Shown piece after piece: positions 45,086 through 54,324 of a stretch of DNA of 64,000 nt. Source of the stretch: Myceligenerans indicum (GTDB lineage Bacteria; Actinomycetota; Actinomycetes; Actinomycetales; Cellulomonadaceae); contig NZ_JABBYC010000001.1 in assembly GCF_016742955.1 (NCBI RefSeq), positions 124,001 to 188,000 on the forward strand, in the 5' to 3' direction. A program made the position numbers and the translations under genes. Each line of letters begins with the position of its first letter. Positions within the stretch are counted from its first letter, which is position 1. The notes below the pieces were generated by a model. That model had not been told where the DNA came from. It worked only from the letters and a program-made list of their open reading frames with translations, and ran no database searches.

Positions 45086-48000
45086 GCCAGGACGCCCTGT
45101 TCGGTGACGACTTCGCCATCGACGACGACCCCTACCTGACGCGTGGCGACGACGCGGCCGGTCACCTGCGCCGGACCCAGGACCGGGCGCTGTCGGAGGC
45201 CGGCCGTCCGCGGCTGACCGCCCGCGCCATCGCACGGCTGCTCGGCCGGCCCGAGCCCACCGACGAGCAGACCGCCGTGATCGAGGCGCCGCTGGAGCCT
45301 GCCCTGGTGGTCGCGGGCGCCGGATCGGGCAAGACGGAGACGATGGCGGCACGGGTCGTGTGGCTCATCGCCAACCGGCTGGTCTCACCCGAGGAGGTGC
45401 TCGGCCTGACCTTCACCCGCAAGGCCGCCGGTGAGCTCTCCCAGCGGGTCCGCACCCGTCTGGCCCAGCTCGCCCGCGCGCTCGGCGAGGAGTCGGGCGA
45501 GGCTCTTCCGGGCGCAGGCGACCTGGCGATCGAACGTCCCACCATCGCCACCTACAACGCCTACGCGGCCGGGCTCGTGGGCGACCACGGCCTGCGGCTG
45601 GGCGTCGAGCCCAGCGCACGCCTGCTCGGAGAGGCCGAGCAGTGGCAGCTCGCGTCGCAGGTCGTGGAGTCCTGGGCGGAGGACCTGGGAACGGACAAGG
45701 CGGTCAGCACCGTGACGGCGGCCGTTGTCACGCTGTCGGGCGCGCTGGGCGAGCACCTGCTCGACCCGGCCGGTGCCCGCGCCCGCCTCGACGCCATGGC
45801 CGACCACCTGGACTCGATCCCGCTCGGCGAGAGACAGCGCAAGCGCGCCAAGGACGTCGAGCAGCTCATCGGCTCGGTGGCCGAGCGCGCCCGCCTCGTC
45901 GACCTGGTGGTGGAGTACCGACGTCGCAAGCGGGTCGCGGAGACCCTCGACTTCGGGGACCAGGTCGCGTTCGCAGCCGAGCTCGCCCGCTCCGTTCCCG
46001 CCGTCGGCCAGGCGGAACGCTCCCGGTTCGCCGTCGTGCTGCTCGACGAGTACCAGGACACCTCCTACGCCCAGGTCGAACTGCTGGCGGGACTGTTCGG
46101 CGACGGGCACCCCGTGATCGCCGTCGGAGACCCCCACCAGTCCATCTACGGCTGGCGCGGCGCCTCGGCCTCCGGACTCGCCCGCTTCCCCGAACGGTTC
46201 CGCCGGGACGACGGCGTCGTCGCACCCGTGCACTACCTCTCCACCTCGTGGCGGAACGACGCCGCGGTGCTCGCCGCGGCGAACGTCGCGGCCGCACCGT
46301 TGCGCGCGGCCCGCGGCTCCGGTTCCGGAGTGCACGTGCCACCCCTCGACCTGAGGCCCGGCGCCGGCCACGGCCGAGTGGACGCGCACGTCGCCGCGAC
46401 CGCCGAGGAGGAGGCCGCCGCCGTCGCCGAGTGGGTGGCCGCCCGCTGGCGCCCCGGCAGCGCGCCGGGCGGGCGCGTCACCGCGGCCGTGCTGTGCCGC
46501 GCACGCTCGCAGTTCACCGCGGTCGAGGTCGCGCTGCGCTCCGCGGGGCTGCCCGTCGAGGTCGTGGGGCTCGGCGGACTCCTCACCACCCCGGAGGTGG
46601 TCGACGTCGTCGCGCTGCTGGAGGCCGCCCACGACCCGTCGCGCGGCGACTCGCTCCTGCGTCTCCTCACCGGACCACGCGTCCACCTCGGCGCCGCCGA
46701 CCTGCTCGCCCTGGGATCGTGGGCGGCGGACATCGCCCGAGAGGACGACCCGCGCCGGACCGGCACGCCTGTCCAGGACGGGGAGCCGCAGGAGGATCCG
46801 GCCGGTGAGCCCGCCGACGGCCCCGGGCCCGACGACGTCACCGTCGTCGAGGGGGACGTCGTCGACCATCGTTCCATCGTCGACGCCCTCGACGCCCTTC
46901 CCGAGCCCGGGCAGGCGTCCCGGGACGGGCGCGTCCTCACCCCGGCGGGACACGCGCGGCTGACGGCGCTCGCCCAGGTGCTGCGGGGAATGCGAGGCCT
47001 GACGTATCTCTCGCTGCCGGAACTCGTGGTCCAGGCCGAGCGGGCGCTGGGCCTGGACGTGGAGGCGGTCACCGCCGCGGCGCTCGCCGGCGCCGGTGCG
47101 GCCGGTGCGGTGAGCGACCGCGGGCGGGAGCACCTCGACGCGTTCCGTGACGTCGCCGCGTCGTTCGCGCAGTCGGCGGACGTGGCCACCCTGGGCGCGT
47201 TCCTCGCCTGGCTGGGTGTGGCGAGCACCCGGGAGAACGGTCTCGACATGCCGGTGCGCGAGCCCGATCCGGACGCGGTCCAGATCATCACGGCGCACGC
47301 GGCCAAGGGCCTGGAGTGGGACGTCGTGGCCGTGCCCGGCCTGGTCGGGGGTGTCTTCCCGGCATGGGACCGCGGCTCGCGGTCGGGCGAGAAATCGAGC
47401 GGCTGGCTGAGCGGGCTCGGGGAGCTTCCCTACCACCTGCGCGGCGACGCCGAGGACCTGCCCGCGTTCCGGTGGGAGGCGGCGTCGGACACGAAGGAGC
47501 TGGTGGCGCTGCGGGAGGAGTTCAGGGAGGACTGCGGCGCCCACCGGCTGGCGGAGGAGCGACGGCTCGCCTACGTGGCCTTCACGCGGGCGCGCCGCGA
47601 CCTGCTGCTCACCGGCTCCTGGTGGGGCACGGCGACCCGGCCGCGCACCGTGTCGGTGTTCCTGGAGGAGCTGGCCACCGCCGGTCTCGTGACCACGGAG
47701 AGCTGGGTCGCGCCCCCGGACCCCGATGCGGAGAACCCGCGCGACCTGGTCGTCGAGACGGCCGTGTGGCCGGGCGGGGACGGCCATGCCGGCCCTGGTG
47801 CCGGAGTCGCCCCGCGCGGGAGCGGCGTGCCGGACGGGGCGCCCGACGCGGCGCCGGAGCCGGACGAGCACGCGCGGCCGGGGATCGCGCAGCCGGGCGG
47901 GCGGACGGCCACGGCACCGGCACCGTCCGTGCGGGAGGTGCTTCGCGCCACGGCGGCGCTGGTCGACCAGGAGGCGGACGCCCTGGCCGCCGAGGCGTCG

Positions 48001-48738
48001 TCGGACACGCAGGAACGGCCGTCGGACCCGCTGACCGCCCCCGCCGGCGTCCTGCGCGACGTCGCCGGGAACGACCTGGTCGAACTGGCGGCGATGCTGC
48101 TGAGCGAGCGTGCGGAGCGTGACCGGGGCCTCGTGGAGTTCCCCGCGCACGTCTCCGCATCGGGCCTGGTGCGCCTTGCCGCCGACCGGGACGACTTCAC
48201 CCTTCAGCTCCGGCGCCCTGTCCCGACGCAGCCCACCGTGCACGCGCGGCGCGGCACCCAGCTGCACGCGTGGGTGGAGCAGTTCTACCGGTCGGCCTCC
48301 CTGCTCGACGTCGACGACCTGCCCGGCGCCGAGGGTGACGACCTGTCCGCCGACACCGACCTGGCGAAGCTCCGGGAGACGTTCCTGCGCTCGGAGTGGG
48401 CCTCGCGCACGCCGATCGCGGTGGAGGCGGACGTCGAGACGCCGGTGGCCGGGGTCATGCTGCGCTGCCGCATGGATGCGGTCTTCCCCGATCCCGACGG
48501 GGTGCCGGGGAGCGTCGTCGTCGTCGACTGGAAGACCGGGCGCGAGCCTCAGGACCGGGAGGCGCGCGCGGCGCGTGAGGTACAGCTCGCCGTGTACCGG
48601 CTGGCGTGGTCCCGATGGACGGGGCTGCCCCTGGAGCGGGTGAGCGCCGCGTTCTGCTACCTGGGCTCCGACACGACCGTCCGCCCGGAGCGCCTGCTCA
48701 CCGAGCCGGAACTGGAGGAGCTGATCCGCGGGAGCTGA
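45082..48738 (+). CDS. adnB: AdnB-type helicase-nuclease subunit
   Basis: 1218-residue partner of AdnA and probable main motor. UvrD motifs are all intact: VVAGAGSGKTETMAAR, LDEYQDTSYAQ, GDPHQSIYGWRGAS, HAAKGLEWDVV and YVAFTRARRDLL. The C-terminal nuclease shows RRGTQLHAWVEQ, CRMDAVFPD and VVDWKTGREP with no Cys cluster. Together they perform ATP-driven resection in homologous recombination. The GTG at 45082 shares bases with the adnA stop. A hairpin terminator follows. Confidence 0.94.
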   Translation: MSQDALFGDDFAIDDDPYLTRGDDAAGHLRRTQDRALSEAGRPRLTARAIARLLGRPEPTDEQTAVIEAPLEPALVVAGAGSGKTETMAARVVWLIANRLVSPEEVLGLTFTRKAAGELSQRVRTRLAQLARALGEESGEALPGAGDLAIERPTIATYNAYAAGLVGDHGLRLGVEPSARLLGEAEQWQLASQVVESWAEDLGTDKAVSTVTAAVVTLSGALGEHLLDPAGARARLDAMADHLDSIPLGERQRKRAKDVEQLIGSVAERARLVDLVVEYRRRKRVAETLDFGDQVAFAAELARSVPAVGQAERSRFAVVLLDEYQDTSYAQVELLAGLFGDGHPVIAVGDPHQSIYGWRGASASGLARFPERFRRDDGVVAPVHYLSTSWRNDAAVLAAANVAAAPLRAARGSGSGVHVPPLDLRPGAGHGRVDAHVAATAEEEAAAVAEWVAARWRPGSAPGGRVTAAVLCRARSQFTAVEVALRSAGLPVEVVGLGGLLTTPEVVDVVALLEAAHDPSRGDSLLRLLTGPRVHLGAADLLALGSWAADIAREDDPRRTGTPVQDGEPQEDPAGEPADGPGPDDVTVVEGDVVDHRSIVDALDALPEPGQASRDGRVLTPAGHARLTALAQVLRGMRGLTYLSLPELVVQAERALGLDVEAVTAAALAGAGAAGAVSDRGREHLDAFRDVAASFAQSADVATLGAFLAWLGVASTRENGLDMPVREPDPDAVQIITAHAAKGLEWDVVAVPGLVGGVFPAWDRGSRSGEKSSGWLSGLGELPYHLRGDAEDLPAFRWEAASDTKELVALREEFREDCGAHRLAEERRLAYVAFTRARRDLLLTGSWWGTATRPRTVSVFLEELATAGLVTTESWVAPPDPDAENPRDLVVETAVWPGGDGHAGPGAGVAPRGSGVPDGAPDAAPEPDEHARPGIAQPGGRTATAPAPSVREVLRATAALVDQEADALAAEASSDTQERPSDPLTAPAGVLRDVAGNDLVELAAMLLSERAERDRGLVEFPAHVSASGLVRLAADRDDFTLQLRRPVPTQPTVHARRGTQLHAWVEQFYRSASLLDVDDLPGAEGDDLSADTDLAKLRETFLRSEWASRTPIAVEADVETPVAGVMLRCRMDAVFPDPDGVPGSVVVVDWKTGREPQDREARAAREVQLAVYRLAWSRWTGLPLERVSAAFCYLGSDTTVRPERLLTEPELEELIRGS

Positions 48739-48756
48739 TGCGCCAGGGGAGGCGCT

Positions 48757-48807
48757 CGCGCGGCCCGGCCGTCGTGCTCCGCCTGGTGGCACGTGCCGGG
48801 CCGCGCG
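48757..48807. terminator. Hairpin terminator after adnB
   Basis: 13-bp perfect arms (48757-48769 and 48795-48807) with an inner CGTGC/GCACG helix, between the convergent adnB and the secreted-protein gene. Confidence 0.7.
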
Positions 48808-48838
48808 GCCTGCGCGGGGCAGGCCCGTCAGGAACGGG

Positions 48839-49498
48839 TCAGGGCTGGATCGTCGGGACGAAGTTGTCCAGGAGGAACTGCCCCTCCGCGCCACCCGGGA
48901 GCTCACCCATGAAGCGGGTGACGACGCCGGTGCTCCCGGACTGGACGTAGACCTCGAAGTCGATGGCCTCGACCGACGAATCGGCCCAGTGCCCGCCCTG
49001 CGAGGCGACGAGCACCGCCTCCGAGGCGCCCTCGACCTCGATGTACGAGGCGTGGAAGCCGATGTCGTTCAGCTCGTCCGGGACCGGCATCACCTGGGAC
49101 ACGAAGGGCGACTGGACGAGGATCCGCCAGTGCAGGTCGCCGAACTCGTCGGACACCGCGATGTCGGGGGACTCCCACTCGTGCCCGCTGCCTCCGTCGC
49201 CCTCGATGGCGTGTCCGGTCCAGTCGGCCGGGACCGCGTAACCGACGCCGTTGGTCTCGGTGGTCTGCCAGTCGTCGGTGGCCCCCGGCGTGGGCTCGCC
49301 GAGGTCGATCGGATCGGTGGTGGGCTCGCAGGTGGGCGGGCCACCGTACGCCTGGCTCGGCACGGTCACGGTGCTCGTGGCGGCACAGGCGGGCGCCGCC
49401 GGCCGGGCGGCGGCGGACGCCGCGACCCCCACGGTCAGACCGGCCGCGAGGCCGGCGGTCAGGATGACGGACGGAAACTTCCTCGGTGTGTGTCTCAT
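48839..49498 (-). CDS. Secreted protein of unknown function
   Basis: 219 residues. The ATG at 49498 starts a clear signal peptide (MRHTPRKFPSVILTAGLAAG, then a hydrophobic core and Ala-rich cleavage region near residue 35). Two Cys follow (PACAATS, PTCEPTTD). The mature part is acidic and beta-rich with no recognised domain. The longer minus-strand frame to 50257 overlaps the phosphotransferase gene and is not used. Confidence 0.7.
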   Translation of the reverse strand: MRHTPRKFPSVILTAGLAAGLTVGVAASAAARPAAPACAATSTVTVPSQAYGGPPTCEPTTDPIDLGEPTPGATDDWQTTETNGVGYAVPADWTGHAIEGDGGSGHEWESPDIAVSDEFGDLHWRILVQSPFVSQVMPVPDELNDIGFHASYIEVEGASEAVLVASQGGHWADSSVEAIDFEVYVQSGSTGVVTRFMGELPGGAEGQFLLDNFVPTIQP

Positions 49499-49568
49499 AC
49501 CGTCTTGGACGCTGCACGAGGCCGTCCCGTTGCCCCCGGATTCCAAGTTCGTGCAGGTCAGATGCCTG

Positions 49569-50486
49569 CTACCCCTCTTCGCGGGTTGCTTCGTCGAGGT
49601 CGCGGAGCATGGTGGTGGCGTCCTCGACCACCTCGGGGAGCCGGTGCCGGACGCCGTGCAGCAGCCAGCGCGCCAGTGCCAGCTCGCCCACCAGCAGCGC
49701 CCGGTCCTGCAGCCGTGGATCGCTGAGTTCCGTGCGGCGCAGCTGGTAGGCCTCCATGATGGAGTCCGCGGCCTCGACGGGTGCGGCCACGAGCAGCCAG
49801 GCGAGATCGTCGGCAGGGTCGGCGACCTTGGCCTCGGACCAGCCGGAGATCGCCACGACGCGCCCCCGGTCCACCAGCATCTGGTCGGCGGCCAGGTCGC
49901 CGTGCACCACCACGGGCTGGAACTTCCACAGCGACACGTCCTCGAGCGCGGCCTCCCAGCGCTGCAGCAGGTTCGGGGGGATGAACCCGGTCTTCGCCGC
50001 CTCGTCCACCTCCGACATGCGGCGGTCGCGGTACTCGGCAGCGGCGTAGCTCGGCAGCCCGCAGCCCTCCACCACGGACGCGGGCAGCTCGTGGATCGCG
50101 CCGATCGCCCGGCCCAGGTCCGCGGCGAGCCCGGGGCCCGGGGCGAGGGTCTCGACGTCGAGCCACTCGCCGACGATCCGCCGGTGCACCACCGCGCGCC
50201 CGCCCTCGGGCAGCAGCGCGTACCCGGCGATCTGCGGTACGACGAACGGCAGCACACCCGTGTCGACGTACAGCTTCAGCGACTCGAGCAGCTCCATCTC
50301 CGCCTCGAGCGCGGCGCCCGCGACGATGCTCCGGGGAGCACGGACCACCCACTCCTGGTTGTCCTGGCTGGTCACGATGGCGGAGTCGTAGTCGCCGGGC
50401 ATGGTGTCGGTCCGGACCGACGCGGCCTCCAGACCGGGTACGGCCGCCGTGGACAGGGCGGCGAGCGCGAGGGGAGTACGTGGCAC
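49569..50486 (-). CDS. Aminoglycoside/macrolide phosphotransferase-like protein, possibly inactive
   Basis: 305 residues with the APH/kinase-like fold: EWVVRAPR in the N-lobe (probable ATP-binding Arg in place of Lys), the catalytic loop VVVHGDLAADQMLV and the region after it, VVAISGWSEAKVADPADD. In active relatives the catalytic loop has HGDxxxxN and the next motif IDW; here Asn is Gln and the metal-binding Asp is Gly. Thus either a divergent enzyme or a pseudokinase. The GTG at 50486 is preceded by AGGGG. It is divergent from nudC. Confidence 0.7.
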   Translation of the reverse strand: MPRTPLALAALSTAAVPGLEAASVRTDTMPGDYDSAIVTSQDNQEWVVRAPRSIVAGAALEAEMELLESLKLYVDTGVLPFVVPQIAGYALLPEGGRAVVHRRIVGEWLDVETLAPGPGLAADLGRAIGAIHELPASVVEGCGLPSYAAAEYRDRRMSEVDEAAKTGFIPPNLLQRWEAALEDVSLWKFQPVVVHGDLAADQMLVDRGRVVAISGWSEAKVADPADDLAWLLVAAPVEAADSIMEAYQLRRTELSDPRLQDRALLVGELALARWLLHGVRHRLPEVVEDATTMLRDLDEATREEG

Positions 50487-50673
50487 GCCCCTACGGTATT
50501 GCGCCGGGGCGCCGCCGTGTGCGATCCGCGCCGTGCGGCGTCCGAGGTCGGGGAGCAGCCTGCGGTCGAGACGGACCCGGCCGGAGGCCGTCGCGCCGTC
50601 CGGGGCCGCCGGCCGCAGGAGATCGGCGTGCCCGTCAGGGACCTGTCGACCGTGTGAGCCGGCCGCCGCCGGA

Positions 50674-50679
50674 TACGGT
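50674..50679 (+). promoter_or_regulatory. -10 element, leaderless transcript of nudC
   Basis: TACGGT with a 6-base gap to the ATG at 50686. Confidence 0.45.
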
Positions 50680-50685
50680 CGGTCC

Positions 50686-51612
50686 ATGTTGGAACTCCCG
50701 TTCGCGCACGCCGCGCACGACCGTGCCGCTCATCGGCGCACCAAGCCAGGCCTCCTCGACGAGCTGCTCGCCCGCCCCGCGACCCGGGTGCTCCTGGTGA
50801 ACGCCGGACGGGTGGCCGCGACCGGGCGCACCCCGGCGCTGCTCTCCGCCCAGGAGGCCGCCGTCGTCGTCGGAGGGCCGGAAGGGGGCAGGGCGGCGGA
50901 CGGCGCGGGCGGCACCGAGCACTACTTCCTCGGCGAGGCCGGCGACGTCTCGTACCTCGCGCGTGCCGTGCCACCCGACGAGGCCGAGCTGCCCGGTGAT
51001 CTCGCCTGGATCACCCCGCGCGATCTCGCCGACTCCGGCGACGTCCTGACCACCGGCCTGGCCGTGGAAGCCGTCGCACTCGCGAACTGGCACGACCGTG
51101 CCGCCCACTGCCCGCGCTGCGGAAAGCCGACCGAGCCTGCGGAGGCCGGCTGGATCCGCCGGTGCGTCCAGGAGAACCTGGACCACTACCCCCGGACGGA
51201 CCCGGCGGTGATCATGTCCATCGTCGACGACGACGACCGGCTGCTCCTCGGCCGCGGTACGGCCTGGCCGCCCGGCCGCATGTCGGTCCTGGCCGGGTTC
51301 GTGGAGCCCGGCGAGAGCGCCGAGCAGGCGGTGGCGAGAGAGGCGATGGAGGAGGCCGGGGTGGTCGTCGGCGAGGTCGAGTACCGGGCGAGCCAGCCGT
51401 GGCCGATGCCCGCCTCCCTGATGCTCGGGTTCCACGCCCGTGCCCGGACCACCGAGCTGCGGCCCGACGGCGACGAGGTGAGTGAGCTGCGCTGGTTCAC
51501 CCGTGCCGAGCTGTCGGCGGCCCGTGCGGACGGCACCCTCCACCTGTCCGGGCGCGTCTCGATCGCCCGCTCCCTCATCGAGGACTGGTACGGCGGCCGG
51601 ATCGAGGACTGA
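50686..51612 (+). CDS. nudC: NAD+ diphosphatase (NudC)
   Basis: 308-residue Nudix hydrolase cleaving NADH/NAD+ to NMNH/NMN and AMP, and in other bacteria removing NAD caps from RNA. A zinc-ribbon-like CPRCGKP, then the bridging ENLDHYPRTDPAVIM, the Nudix box GFVEPGESAEQAVAREAMEE and the NudC-specific SQPWPMPASL. The conserved synteny (Rv3199c in M. tuberculosis) agrees. The last codons are followed at once by a 15-bp tandem repeat. Confidence 0.95.
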   Translation: MLELPFAHAAHDRAAHRRTKPGLLDELLARPATRVLLVNAGRVAATGRTPALLSAQEAAVVVGGPEGGRAADGAGGTEHYFLGEAGDVSYLARAVPPDEAELPGDLAWITPRDLADSGDVLTTGLAVEAVALANWHDRAAHCPRCGKPTEPAEAGWIRRCVQENLDHYPRTDPAVIMSIVDDDDRLLLGRGTAWPPGRMSVLAGFVEPGESAEQAVAREAMEEAGVVVGEVEYRASQPWPMPASLMLGFHARARTTELRPDGDEVSELRWFTRAELSAARADGTLHLSGRVSIARSLIEDWYGGRIED

Positions 51613-51615
51613 GCC

Positions 51616-51690
51616 GCTCCCGCGCCGGCCGCTCCTGGGCCTGCCGCCTCTGTGCCTGCCGCTCCTCTGCCTGCCGCTCCTGTGCCGGGT
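51616..51690 (+). repeat. 15-bp tandem repeat after the nudC stop, 5 units
   Basis: Units of the GCTCCTCTGCCTGCC type run from 4 bases after the TGA of nudC. Confidence 0.85.
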
Positions 51691-51780
51691 CGATCCTGCG
51701 AACGACCGGCTCCGGGGCCGGGCCCGTTCCAGGACGGGGCGGGCCCCCGGAGCAGCCCGGAGAACCATCGGGAACGACGA

Positions 51781-51823
51781 CGGCCGGGTGGCCGGGTCCG
51801 TTCGTATCCCGGCCACCCGGCCG
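51781..51823. terminator. Bidirectional terminator between nudC and mycoredoxin
   Basis: Perfect 16-bp arms (51781-51796 and 51808-51823) with an 11-base loop between two convergent genes. Confidence 0.8.
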
Positions 51824-51831
51824 CCGTGCCG

Positions 51832-52101
51832 TCAGTTGGCGAGTGCCAGCTTGACGTCCGCCAGCGACGGGTTCGTTGCCGCCGCGCCGTTCGGGTAGAC
51901 CACCGTCGGCACGGTGCGGTTTCCGCCGTTGACCTGCTCGACGAACGACGCGGTCTCGGGACGCTCCTCGATGTCGATCACCTCGTAGCCGATGCCCTCC
52001 GAGTCGAGCTGCGTTCGCAGCCGCCGGCAGTACCCGCACCACGTGGTCGAGTACATGAGGACGGTCCCTTCGGCGGGAACCGGCGTGGTGGTCTCGGTCA
52101 T
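51832..52101 (-). CDS. mrx1: Mycoredoxin (glutaredoxin-like)
   Basis: 89-residue redox protein with the active site WCGYC and the cis-proline TVPTVV plus NGG. In mycobacteria Mrx1 uses mycothiol to reduce mixed disulfides; that role is inferred here from sequence and from its conserved position beside uvrD2 and nudC. AAGGAGA precedes the ATG. Divergent from uvrD2. Confidence 0.93.
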   Translation of the reverse strand: MTETTTPVPAEGTVLMYSTTWCGYCRRLRTQLDSEGIGYEVIDIEERPETASFVEQVNGGNRTVPTVVYPNGAAATNPSLADVKLALAN

Positions 52102-52137
52102 CTTTTCGTCTCCTTCATGGTGTACGACGACGGGAGC

Positions 52138-52188
52138 GTCGGTGCTGTCACCGATGTCGGTGCTGTCGCTGTCAGGGTCTCCTGACAG
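52138..52188 (+). promoter_or_regulatory. Repeats in the mrx1-uvrD2 divergent gap
   Basis: GTCGGTGCTGTC occurs at 52138-52149 and 52156-52167, followed by the inverted repeat CTGTCAGG-GTCT-CCTGACAG (52169-52188) that overlaps the likely -10 of uvrD2. Candidate operators; the binding factor is unknown. Confidence 0.5.
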
Positions 52189-52199
52189 AATCTCGTGTC

Positions 52200-54260
52200 A
52201 TGGTGACGCACGCGCCTACTCTCTCCAACTCCCCGAACGGCCCGATTCATCCGGACTCGATCCTCGACGCGCTCGACCCCGAGCAGCGCGAGGTGGCTCT
52301 CGCGCTGCGCGGGCCGGTGTGCGTGCTCGCCGGAGCGGGCACGGGCAAGACGCGTGCCATCACACACCGCATCGCCTATGGCGTGGCCACCGGTGCGTAC
52401 CGGCCGAACGGCGTGCTGGCCGTCACCTTCACCGCGCGGGCGGCGGGGGAGATGCGTACCCGTCTGCGCGGCCTCGGGGTGCAGGGCGTGCAGGCGCGTA
52501 CCTTTCACGCCGCCGCTCTGCGCCAGCTGGCGTACTTCTGGCCGCGGGTCGTCGGGGGAGCGCCACCCCGTCTGGTCGAGCACAAGGCGCAGTTCGTCGC
52601 GGAGTCCGCACGGCGGCTCGGGCTGTCGGTCGACCGGGTCGCCGTGCGCGATCTCTCCTCGGAGGTCGAGTGGGCCAAGGTGAGTCTCATCACCGCCGAG
52701 GACTACGAGCGGGTCGCCGCCGCCCGTGGTCGTGACGCGCCCGCGGGCTACGACCGCCAGACGATCGCGCGCCTGGTCACCATGTACGAAGAGGTGAAGA
52801 CCGAGCGGGACGCCATCGACTTCGAGGACGTCCTGCTCATGCTCGCCGACATGCTGAACAGCCACAAGGCGGTCGCCGACGAGGTCCGTGGCCAGTACCG
52901 CCACTTCGTCGTCGACGAGTACCAGGACGTCTCACCCCTGCAGCAGTTCCTGCTGGACCAGTGGCTCGGCGGGCGCGAGGAGCTGTGCGTCGTCGGTGAC
53001 CCCTCGCAGACGATCTACTCCTTCACCGGTGCCACTCCGCGCTTCCTGCTGGACTTCCGGCGGCGCTTCCGGGACGCCGCCGAGATCCGCCTCGTCCGTG
53101 ACTACCGCTCGACCCCGCAGGTCGTGGGGCTTGCCAACGAGCTCCTGCGCCGGGCCGGCCGGGGCGCCGCGCAGGCGCTGGAGCTGGTCGCCCAGCGCGA
53201 GCCCGGCCCGCCCGTCACGTTCAGCACCCATGACGACGACGAGGCCGAGGCGGCCGCGGTCGCGGCCCGTGCCGCCCAGCTCATCGAGTCCGGCGTTCCG
53301 GCCAGCGAGATCGCCGTCCTGTACCGCACGAACGCACAGTCGGAGGCGTTCGAGGCCGCCTTCGCCGAAGCGGGGGTCGGCTATCTGGTCCGCGGCGGGG
53401 AACGCTTCTTCCAGCGCAAGGAGGTCCGTGACGCCATCGTCCTGCTGCGTGGAGCGGCCCGTTCCGCCGATCCGGACCTGACCATGCCCGAACAGGTCCG
53501 GGACGTTCTCGCCGCAGCCGGCTGGGCCGCCGAGCCGCCTTCGGCCCGCGGTGCGGCACGGGAGCGCTGGGACTCGATGCAGGCTCTCGTGGCGCTCGCC
53601 GACGAGCTGGCCGCGGCCCGGGGCGGGGACGATGCACCCGCGACGATCGCGACACTCGTGGACGAGCTGTCGGAGCGGGCCAAGGCGCAGCACGCGCCCA
53701 CCGTCGAGGGTGTGACGCTGGCGTCGCTGCACGCGGCCAAGGGGCTGGAGTGGGATGCGGTGTTCCTCGCCGGGATGAGCGAAGGGCTGATGCCGATCTC
53801 GCTGGCGGAGACGGACGAGGCCGTCCACGAGGAGCGGCGCCTGCTGTACGTGGGGATCACGCGGGCACGGGAACGGCTGGACGTCTCGTTCGCGCGCAGC
53901 CGTAACCCTGGCGGACGGGCCACCCGGAAGCGCACCCGCTTCCTCGACGGCATCTGGCCGGACGGCGAGCCGCGCGGTTCGCGCCGGGCGCGCGGCGGCC
54001 GGAGCAGGGCGCGTGCCCTGCTGACGGCGGAGGGAGACGTCGCCCTCTTCGAGGCGCTGCGCGAATGGCGCCTGGAGGTGGCGCAGGACGCGGACAAGCC
54101 CGCCTACACGATCCTCACCGACGCGAGCCTCGCCGAGATCGCCGAGGCGCGCCCCGGGTCGGTGGCCGAGCTGGCGCGGATCAACGGAGTCGGTCCAGGG
54201 AAGATCGACCGCTACGGGCCGACGATCCTGTCGATCGTGAGCAGTGCGCCCAGGGCCTGA
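52200..54260 (+). CDS. uvrD2: UvrD2-type DNA helicase with HRDC domain, no tetracysteine linker
   Basis: 686-residue SF1A helicase. Motifs: VLAGAGTGKTRAITHRI, VVDEYQDVSPLQQF, GDPSQTIYSFTGATP, LHAAKGLEWDAV and YVGITRARERLDV. A C-terminal HRDC domain (about residues 620-686, NGVGPGKIDRYG). The mycobacterial protein carries a tetracysteine motif between helicase and HRDC; here that linker (RKRTRFLDGIWPDGEPRGS...) has no Cys. Function in DNA repair/replication is inferred from family and synteny (Rv3198c). Confidence 0.92.
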   Translation: MVTHAPTLSNSPNGPIHPDSILDALDPEQREVALALRGPVCVLAGAGTGKTRAITHRIAYGVATGAYRPNGVLAVTFTARAAGEMRTRLRGLGVQGVQARTFHAAALRQLAYFWPRVVGGAPPRLVEHKAQFVAESARRLGLSVDRVAVRDLSSEVEWAKVSLITAEDYERVAAARGRDAPAGYDRQTIARLVTMYEEVKTERDAIDFEDVLLMLADMLNSHKAVADEVRGQYRHFVVDEYQDVSPLQQFLLDQWLGGREELCVVGDPSQTIYSFTGATPRFLLDFRRRFRDAAEIRLVRDYRSTPQVVGLANELLRRAGRGAAQALELVAQREPGPPVTFSTHDDDEAEAAAVAARAAQLIESGVPASEIAVLYRTNAQSEAFEAAFAEAGVGYLVRGGERFFQRKEVRDAIVLLRGAARSADPDLTMPEQVRDVLAAAGWAAEPPSARGAARERWDSMQALVALADELAAARGGDDAPATIATLVDELSERAKAQHAPTVEGVTLASLHAAKGLEWDAVFLAGMSEGLMPISLAETDEAVHEERRLLYVGITRARERLDVSFARSRNPGGRATRKRTRFLDGIWPDGEPRGSRRARGGRSRARALLTAEGDVALFEALREWRLEVAQDADKPAYTILTDASLAEIAEARPGSVAELARINGVGPGKIDRYGPTILSIVSSAPRA

Positions 54261-54324
54261 TAACGCTGGAAAGACGGGCTGGACAGCGTTTTCATCAGGC
54301 ATTGACGGATCTCCAAAAACTGTC

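Noticed and set aside
42455-45352. 965-codon minus-strand frame antisense to adnA
   Set aside because: Antisense shadow; Arg/Val/Gly/His-rich without motifs, while the plus strand has all helicase and nuclease motifs.
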